A stretch of DNA of 64,000 nucleotides, from NCBI GenBank assembly GCA_949752735.1, contig OX457047.1:5224967-5288966 (forward strand), read 5' to 3'. Under the pieces are notes generated by a model that was not told where the DNA came from, searched no databases, and was given only the letters and a program-made list of their open reading frames with translations. The translations under genes were made by a program, and so were the position numbers. Each line of letters begins with the position of its first letter. Position 1 is the first letter of the stretch. Shown here piece after piece: positions 63,866 through 64,000 of this stretch. This stretch comes from Lumbricus terrestris (lineage: Eukaryota; Annelida; Clitellata; Crassiclitellata; Lumbricidae).

Positions 63866-64000
63866 TGTGTGTTAAGTGATCGTCGAAAAAAGCTGACGCA
63901 GACGACATTATTATGTTGTTCTACATGTAGTGTCTAGCGGCGTCTGGTGACAAGTGGGGCAGTTTAAAAGTGCCAGAAATTAAGCATAATTTGCAATGTG

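Overview
This is repeat-rich, AT-rich, intron-bearing eukaryotic DNA, not bacterial DNA. It carries several non-LTR retrotransposon clades, many hAT and piggyBac derivatives with intact target-site duplications, tRNA-derived SINEs, long microsatellites, a 200-N assembly gap and spliced genes with TATA boxes. A marine invertebrate deuterostome, most likely an echinoderm, fits the TE mix and the TATA-bearing snRNA-type promoters. This is inference; no species marker was read.

Layout. 1-4440: a hAT element, then a tandem set of small-RNA loci. 4440-9140: a nearly open endonuclease/reverse-transcriptase LINE split by two hAT insertions. 9.2-16.4 kb: more small-RNA loci, microsatellites and CR1/L2-like LINE ends with a SINE. 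16.4-22.4 kb: microsatellites, a second copy of the 1074-bp hAT, a GC-rich repeat and the gap. 22.5-26.4 kb: a 36-bp minisatellite in two opposed arrays around an RTE-like LINE, itself split by a hAT. 26.5-34 kb: a piggyBac-type MITE, a GC minisatellite, LINE and SINE remnants, and a 1653-bp tandem duplication. 35.1-37.6 kb and 58.1-59.1 kb: three copies of a two-exon gene for a small secreted Gly/His/Tyr-rich peptide, two of them head-to-head. 38-47.9 kb: MITEs, two perfect palindromes, a talin-like exon and a piggyBac relic. 48-64 kb: LINE/SINE ends, MITEs, a Tc1/mariner element, a third palindrome and a degenerate LINE RT.

The most unusual signal is a dispersed regulatory pattern on both strands. 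About 31 sites carry a 15-bp box close to TAGACACCTTTAAAA, followed at 15-17 bp (usually exactly 16) by a TATA-like box. This is the geometry of snRNA-type (PSE plus TATA) promoters. Behind several of them lies a diverged family of about 110-180-nt units ('family X'). It has a conserved hairpin core, a GAGGAGGGCG block and, in some copies, a downstream sequence like the snRNA 3' box. Most other promoters have dissimilar downstream sequence, so the promoter is conserved while the product is not. I read this as a dense cluster of SNAPc-type small non-coding RNA genes, possibly an undescribed system.

Host coding content is sparse: the three peptide genes, one talin F3-like exon, and a few open or repeated peptide-like stretches of unknown origin.
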